Shown: positions 59,387 through 64,000 of the stretch, piece after piece | Position numbering within the stretch: the first letter of the stretch is position 1 | Layout of the letters: every line of letters begins with the position of its first letter | Origin: Plantibacter flavus | GTDB taxonomy: Bacteria > Actinomycetota > Actinomycetes > Actinomycetales > Microbacteriaceae | Direction of reading: 5' to 3' | DNA length: 64,000 nt | NCBI RefSeq assembly: GCF_900177615.1 | Contig: NZ_FXAP01000003.1 | Coordinates: 434,001 to 498,000 of the forward strand | Translations under genes and position numbers: made by a program | Notes under the pieces: model-generated | Told to the model about the DNA's origin: nothing | Seen by the model: only the letters and a program-made list of their open reading frames with translations | The model's database searches: none

Positions 59387-59600
59387 AAACTCGTCTCGTC
59401 CGATCACCATCAAGGATGTCGCCCGCATGGCGGGCGTCTCGCACTCCACCGTTTCGCGAGTGCTCAACGGAGTCGACCTCGTCACACCAGCGACGCGAGC
59501 GCGGGTGCGGGAAGCCATCGACTCCTCCGGATGGACCCCCGACGAGACCGCAGCCGCGCTTGGACGTCGCAAGACCCCCAGACCCGGGCCGATGTCCTGA
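59367..59600 (+). pseudogene. LacI regulator truncated to its DNA-binding domain
   Basis: 77 aa from ATG 59367. Complete LacI helix-turn-helix and part of the hinge (ITIKDVARMAGVSHSTVSRV, NGVDLVTPATRARVREAI), then a short unrelated tail and a stop. The sugar-binding domain is missing and no trace of it is seen in other frames downstream. It is either a decayed gene or an HTH-only regulator. It lies inside the DeoR operator and 85 bp before an MFS gene. Confidence 0.7.
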
Positions 59601-59685
59601 AGCTGCACCACTCGGTTCGACAACGCTCGTCTGAGCCCATTCCGCGTCACCGCACCCGACCGCCCTTCCAGATCGGAACAGCCAC

Positions 59686-60933
59686 ATGACCACGTCCTCC
59701 CTCAGGAGCACGCCTCCGCCCGCGTCCCTGGACGCCCGACACGCTCGAGTCGCCGTCAGTGTCCTGTTCTTCACGAACGGCGCACTGATCGCCAACATCC
59801 TCCCGCGGTACCCGCAGATCAAGGCGGATCTCGACCTGACCAACGCCGCCTTCGGCGCCGCGGTCGCCGCCTACCCCTTGGGCGCACTCATCGCCGGACT
59901 CAGCGCAGGACTCCTCATCCGCCGCTTCCGCTCCTCCCGGGTCGCCATCGCCGCGACGCTCGTCACCGCCGCAGGGCTGCTGCTCACCGGTGTCGCGCCC
60001 GGCTGGCTCATCCTCGCCCTCGCGCTCTTCCTGGCCGGCGCCATGGACTCCATCACCGATGTCGCGCAGAACTCGCACGGCCTCCGCGTGCAGCGTCTCT
60101 ACGGTCGGTCGATCATCAACTCGTTCCACGCCGTCTGGTCCGTGGGCGCCGTGACCGGAGGCGCGATGGGCGCCGTCGCCGCGCAACTCGAGGTACCCCT
60201 GCTGATCCACTTGACCATCTCGGGCGGGCTGTTCGGGATGGCAGCCCTCCTGTCCTACCGCTGGCTCCTGACAGGCCCCGAACCGGACCTCGGCGCTGAG
60301 TCCCTGCTGACCATGGATGGTGATACCCAGCGGGATTCGGGCGCCACACCGACGGACGCGCCGAAGGCCCTCGGCCTCGTGGCTCGCTACAGCGTCCTGC
60401 TCGCCCTCGTCGTCATCGCCTCCGCCGGGGCCATCGTCGAAGACGCGGGGAGCTCCTGGTCCGCGATCTACCTCTCCGACAGCCTCGGAGCATCCGCCTT
60501 CGTCGCCGGTCTCGGGTTCATCTCCCTGCAGGGGATGCAATTCGTCGGGCGCGTGTTCGGCGACCGAATGACCGATCGGTTCGGCCAGCGGACGATGGCC
60601 CGCGGTGGCGGTGTCCTCGTCCTCGTCGGCATGGGTGCTGCGCTCGCCTTCCCGAGCGTCATCGGCACCATCATCGGTTTCGGCATCGCAGGCTTCGGTG
60701 TCGCCACCCTCATCCCCTCGGCCATGCAGAACGCCGATGAGATCCCCGGCTTCCGCCCCGGCAGCGGGCTGACCATCATCGGTTGGCTCCTGCGGCTGGG
60801 GTTCCTCCTGTCCCCGCCGCTCGTCGGGGCGATCGCCGACGCCACGGCACTCCGATTCGGACTGATCGTGGTCCCCGCCGCCGGTCTGCTCGTACTGCTC
60901 TTCGCCCGGGTCCTCTCGACGCGTCGTCGCTGA
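59686..60933 (+). CDS. MFS transporter, YbjJ-like (second)
   Basis: 415 aa from ATG 59686. Twelve helices; SVLFFTNGALIANILPRYPQ, AMDSITDVAQNSHGLRVQRLYGRSI (in part) and FHAVWSVGAVTGGAMGA follow the same pattern as the protein at 20878-22107. Substrate unknown. The upstream LacI fragment and divergent DeoR gene suggest it belongs to a sugar- or nucleoside-related locus. It is convergent with the esterase at 61033. Confidence 0.86.
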   Translation: MTTSSLRSTPPPASLDARHARVAVSVLFFTNGALIANILPRYPQIKADLDLTNAAFGAAVAAYPLGALIAGLSAGLLIRRFRSSRVAIAATLVTAAGLLLTGVAPGWLILALALFLAGAMDSITDVAQNSHGLRVQRLYGRSIINSFHAVWSVGAVTGGAMGAVAAQLEVPLLIHLTISGGLFGMAALLSYRWLLTGPEPDLGAESLLTMDGDTQRDSGATPTDAPKALGLVARYSVLLALVVIASAGAIVEDAGSSWSAIYLSDSLGASAFVAGLGFISLQGMQFVGRVFGDRMTDRFGQRTMARGGGVLVLVGMGAALAFPSVIGTIIGFGIAGFGVATLIPSAMQNADEIPGFRPGSGLTIIGWLLRLGFLLSPPLVGAIADATALRFGLIVVPAAGLLVLLFARVLSTRRR

Positions 60934-61032
60934 GCGACGCGGTTGTGCCGATACCTCCGGGCACTGACAGCTTGCGAATCGATCGACGCCAGTGAGGCAC
61001 GACATGCCCGTCCTCCGGCCGACGGGTTCCCC

Positions 61033-62274
61033 TCAACCGATGACGTACCGCTCCATGAAGCTCATCACCTCGGCGCGGGCGGCCTGCCCCGCGAGCGTTC
61101 CCCAGATCATGTCGAAGCCGTGTTGTGCGCCGCCGATGAGCACGAGGTGGTTCTTGACGCCGGCATCGTCCAGCGCTGCGGCCAGTCGTTCGCTCTGGTT
61201 CGTCGGGACCATGCCGTCGTGCGTGCCGTGGATGATGAGCGTCGGTGGTGACGAAGGGGACACGTGCGTGAGCGGTGACAGCTCGGCGTACCGTTCGGGC
61301 TCTTCGGCCGCGGTCGCACCGAGGTAGGTGTGCAGCATGTCCACGACGGTCGAGCCGGCCTCTGCTTCGACCGCGGCGAGATCGGTCGGCCCGTAGTAGT
61401 CGATGACCGCCCGCACGGAGGTGTCCGTCCCGCAGCCGTCCGGAGCGGGCTCGTCGCTCGTGTACCCGGCGAGCAGGGCGAGGTTCGCCCCAGCCGAGCC
61501 GCCGCTGATGGCGATGCGCTTCGGGTCGATGTCGTAGGTGTCGGCTTCCTCATGCACCCAGCCGATGGCGCACCGGACGTCGCTGATCGATGTCGACCAC
61601 GATGCCTGCTCGGCGGTGGACAGGCGGTAGTCGATCGAGAACACGGTGATGCCCTGGGCCGTCAGATACTGGAAGAACGGCGACCACATCGTCCGGTCGC
61701 CGGCGACCCAGCCTCCCCCGAAGACGTAGACCAGGGAAGCGTGATTCGCCTTCTCGGCGGCCTCCTCGCTGACCGGGGCCCAGACGTCGACGTCGAGATC
61801 CTCACCGTCGACGGTCCGGTACGTCTGCGTCTCGAGCGGGGCCGGAGACCCCTCCGTCGGCGCTGATTGCAGCAGCTGCGAGACCGACAGCTGCGTCTTC
61901 GCCTGCTCGGCCGCCGCCACAGCTCCGACCGTCGGCCAAGCGATTCCGATGGCGAGGAGCACGGAGAGAGCCGCGGCGACCGTGGCGACGACTCGCCTGC
62001 CACGCTTCCAGGCCAGCAGCACGATCACGATGCCGACGATGACGGCCACGGTCAGGAACGGGTAGACCAGTCCGGTGAGCAGGCCAGCCGCCAGGAGGAA
62101 CTTCCCTGGATACGCGGGCAGCAACAGTCCCAGGATCGAGATGGCGACCACAACAACCCATAGCGTCACCATGACGATGGTGAACACCTTCTTGGTGCGA
62201 GACCAGGCAGGTCTTGCCGGGGTGGCTGTGTCATCCACAGGCGTGTGTGACGTTGACGTTGGCGACGGGCGCAT
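61033..62274 (-). CDS. Membrane-anchored alpha/beta hydrolase (carboxylesterase-like)
   Basis: 413 aa from ATG 62274, preceded by GGAAGAAAG. Three N-terminal helices (about residues 28-120) precede an extracytoplasmic or cytoplasmic hydrolase domain. The oxyanion motif is YVFGGGWVAGD, the nucleophile is in ISGGSAGANLALLAGY, an Asp lies in HGTHDGMVP and the His in GAQHGFD. It resembles BD-FAE-like esterases that act on acylated sugars or peptides. The substrate is unknown. Confidence 0.87.
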   Translation of the reverse strand: MRPSPTSTSHTPVDDTATPARPAWSRTKKVFTIVMVTLWVVVVAISILGLLLPAYPGKFLLAAGLLTGLVYPFLTVAVIVGIVIVLLAWKRGRRVVATVAAALSVLLAIGIAWPTVGAVAAAEQAKTQLSVSQLLQSAPTEGSPAPLETQTYRTVDGEDLDVDVWAPVSEEAAEKANHASLVYVFGGGWVAGDRTMWSPFFQYLTAQGITVFSIDYRLSTAEQASWSTSISDVRCAIGWVHEEADTYDIDPKRIAISGGSAGANLALLAGYTSDEPAPDGCGTDTSVRAVIDYYGPTDLAAVEAEAGSTVVDMLHTYLGATAAEEPERYAELSPLTHVSPSSPPTLIIHGTHDGMVPTNQSERLAAALDDAGVKNHLVLIGGAQHGFDMIWGTLAGQAARAEVMSFMERYVIG

Positions 62275-62351
62275 GATGTTCTTTCTTCCGGTGATGTGCT
62301 TCGATTCCACCACCGGGTGCGGCACTGAGGGTGGTCCCTGGGTCGTCGACC

Positions 62352-62437
62352 AATGGCACCTCGGTACCAATCGGTCGCGGCGGCCGGCCACTCGCGAGCC
62401 AGCGAGAGACAAACGGCACCCAGGTACCAGCGGGTCG
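62352..62437. promoter_or_regulatory. 26-bp direct repeats, 60 bp apart, before the ABC genes
   Basis: AATGGCACCTCGGTACCAAT (62352) and AACGGCACCCAGGTACCAGC (62412) each continue into CGGTCG or GGGTCG. Repeat starts are exactly 60 bp apart, and each has a central GGTACC. They lie 50-135 bp before the ABC ATPase gene and close to the divergent esterase start, so they are likely sites for an unidentified regulator. Confidence 0.6.
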
Positions 62438-62486
62438 GCACCACGCGCTCATTGAAGCGACCAACACGCTCCCTAGCGTGGGAGAC

Positions 62487-63404
62487 ATGATCGAAGCACG
62501 CCACCTCACCAAACGCCACGGCGCCTCCGTTGCCGTCGACGACGTCTCATTCACGGTCGCTCCGGGTACCGTCACCGGTTTCCTCGGGCCGAACGGCGCC
62601 GGCAAGTCCACCATCATGCGCATGATCGTCGGCCTCGCCCGCCCCACCTCGGGAACGGTGACCATCGACGGCCGCCGTTACGCGGGCAGTCCCGCTCCGC
62701 TCCAGCAGGTCGGTGCACTCCTGGATGCCGGCGCCGTCCACCCGGGGCGCACCGCACGCAACCATCTGCGCACGATCGCACGCACCCATGGCATCCCCGA
62801 TCGCCGCGTCGACGAGGTCATCAGCCTCACCGGCCTCGAGTCGGTTGCACGGCGCCGCGCCGGCGCGTTCTCGCTCGGCATGGGCCAGCGGCTCGGCATC
62901 GCGACCGCGTTGCTCGGAGACCCGGACACGCTCGTGCTCGACGAACCCGTCAACGGTCTCGATCCTGAGGGCGTCATCTGGGTCAGGCAGCTCTGCCGAC
63001 ACCTCGCGTCGGAGGGTCGTGCCGTGCTGCTCTCCAGCCATCTGATGAGCGAGATGGCTCAGACAGCCGATCACCTCATCGTCCTCGGACGAGGACGGGT
63101 GATCGCAGATGCCTCGGTCGCCGATGTGCTCGCGCGCGCTGGAGGCGGGACGGTGGCCGTGCGGACCGACGCGGTCGATCGTCTCGCGGACTTCGTTCGG
63201 CCGATGGGTGCGACCGTGACCTACCTGGCGGCGGATCGCATCGAGATCTCCGGACTCGATGCTGACGAGATCGCGCTGGCGGCCAGCCGCATCGGCGTGA
63301 CGCTGTTCGAGTTGACGCCACAGCGAGCGTCGCTTGAAGCAGCGTTCCTCGGCCTCACCGAGGACTCGGTCGAATACCGCTCCGGATCAGCTGGTCGGGC
63401 CTGA
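62487..63404 (+). CDS. ABC exporter ATP-binding protein
   Basis: 305 aa from ATG 62487, preceded by GGGAGA; the open frame upstream crosses the direct repeats and is not used. Walker A GPNGAGKST (about 35-43), signature SLGMGQRLGIA, Walker B DTLVLDEPVNGLDPEG and H-loop SSHLMSEM. The ABC signature is SLGMG rather than LSGGQ, as in lantibiotic-immunity/BcrA-type exporters. It forms an exporter with the next gene. Confidence 0.93.
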   Translation: MIEARHLTKRHGASVAVDDVSFTVAPGTVTGFLGPNGAGKSTIMRMIVGLARPTSGTVTIDGRRYAGSPAPLQQVGALLDAGAVHPGRTARNHLRTIARTHGIPDRRVDEVISLTGLESVARRRAGAFSLGMGQRLGIATALLGDPDTLVLDEPVNGLDPEGVIWVRQLCRHLASEGRAVLLSSHLMSEMAQTADHLIVLGRGRVIADASVADVLARAGGGTVAVRTDAVDRLADFVRPMGATVTYLAADRIEISGLDADEIALAASRIGVTLFELTPQRASLEAAFLGLTEDSVEYRSGSAGRA

Positions 63405-63459
63405 TCGGCAGCAGCGCGACCTCCGCACACTTCCCGTTCCTTCCGCTTGGAGAATCACC

Positions 63460-64000
63460 ATGACCAGTACTCGAACTGCACCTCTGCCCCGCTCACACGA
63501 CCAGACGCCGCGCCTGACCTTCGCGGGGATCGTGCAGGCTGAAAGCACGAAACTGACGAGCGTCCGCTCGACCTGGCTGCTCGCGCTCCTGGCCATCGGC
63601 CTCGCAGCCGCCGCGGGCGCGGCGGTCGCCGCCACCGAGCTGACCAGCCCCGCAGATGCGGTCGCGGGCGGTGTGGCGACGACGCTGCGGACCATGGCCC
63701 CAGCCAGCACGGTCGTCGCACTGTTCGTCGCCGTGATCGCGGTCCTCTTCGTCACGCAGGAGTTCACCTCCGGCCAGATACGCACGACCTACGCCGCCGT
63801 ACCCACTCGGCTCCCCGTCCTCGGGGCGAAGACGGTCGTGGCGGCGGGAACAGCCCTCGTGCTCTCGATCCTGTCGTCCATCGCGGCCTGGGCGGGCTCA
63901 AGCCTGCCCCTCTCGACCGCGGGGCTGCGGACCTCGCTCTTCGAGCCGGCCGTGCTCCAGAACATCGCCGCCTCAGCTGCGTGGCTGGTCATCCTGACCA
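63460..64000 (+). CDS. ABC-2 type permease (partial, C-terminus outside window)
   Basis: The first 180 residues are visible from ATG 63460, with GGAGA upstream. Starts with a cytoplasmic segment (GIVQAESTKLTSVRSTWLL), the usual entry of BcrB-like permeases, then helices at about 40-60, 85-105 and 130-150. FVTQEFTSGQIRTTYAAVP is a conserved ABC-2 motif. It pairs with the ATPase at 62487. Confidence 0.9.
   Translation, partial: MTSTRTAPLPRSHDQTPRLTFAGIVQAESTKLTSVRSTWLLALLAIGLAAAAGAAVAATELTSPADAVAGGVATTLRTMAPASTVVALFVAVIAVLFVTQEFTSGQIRTTYAAVPTRLPVLGAKTVVAAGTALVLSILSSIAAWAGSSLPLSTAGLRTSLFEPAVLQNIAASAAWLVILT

Overview
The window is 64 kb of GC-rich DNA. Many genes start with GTG or TTG, most operons are joined by 4-bp start/stop overlaps, and the transporter and regulator repertoire is that of a high-GC Gram-positive bacterium. 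An LAxTG cell-wall anchor, CGNR and DUF3349 proteins and TetR/ROK/LacI/GntR regulators fit an actinobacterium, most plausibly Microbacteriaceae. The genus cannot be fixed from sequence alone. No rRNA, CRISPR array, phage or intact insertion sequence is visible; there is one tRNA.

Layout. 1-3.4 kb: TetR gene and MMPL exporter (minus) behind a double palindromic operator, with a divergent MFS exporter. 3.5-5.8 kb: 44-aa membrane protein, AraC regulator, unknown membrane protein. 5.9-8.3 kb: leuA divergent from a FadR-type regulator around a perfect palindrome. 8.5-11.4 kb: ppk2, then a CGNR regulator divergent from a CMD protein and a phosphotriesterase-like hydrolase. 11.6-19.7 kb: kdp potassium system (27-aa ORF, kdpF, A, B, C, D, E), whose A/B and C/D junctions carry partial duplications. 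19.9-24 kb: SRPBCC protein, a small acidic protein with a tandemly copied 3' end, a YbjJ-like MFS, a 34-bp tandem array and a ThrE-type exporter. 24-28.6 kb: remnant of a sugar-binding protein beside a 28-bp perfect palindrome, LacI regulator, APC permease, LLM monooxygenase.

28.7 kb: tRNA-Gly(CCC), followed by a stretch to about 36.4 kb with three TetR modules (membrane protein; SDR; MFS plus amidohydrolase) that ends in a 5'-truncated NUDIX gene. This looks like an accessory block beside a tRNA. 36.4-37.4 kb: GNAT and VOC proteins.

37.5-51.6 kb: a mannan-utilisation locus. A secreted GH26 mannanase and a wall-anchored GH5 mannanase-like enzyme would cut the polymer, a binding protein and two permeases import oligosaccharides, a GH2 beta-mannosidase releases mannose, and a ROK kinase plus ManA would convert it to fructose 6-phosphate. 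A ROK repressor and a LacI-like protein without a DNA-binding domain sit at the head. 51.8-64 kb: TSUP transporter, esterase and DHA2 exporter, zinc-ribbon/nuclease-like protein, tandem DUF3349 protein, PiT phosphate transporter, DeoR regulator divergent from an HTH-only LacI fragment, MFS, membrane-anchored esterase, and the start of an ABC exporter.

Across the window, four copies of a 59-bp imperfect palindrome lie between unrelated genes (2010, 4580, 28589, 50546). They form a candidate REP-like family.
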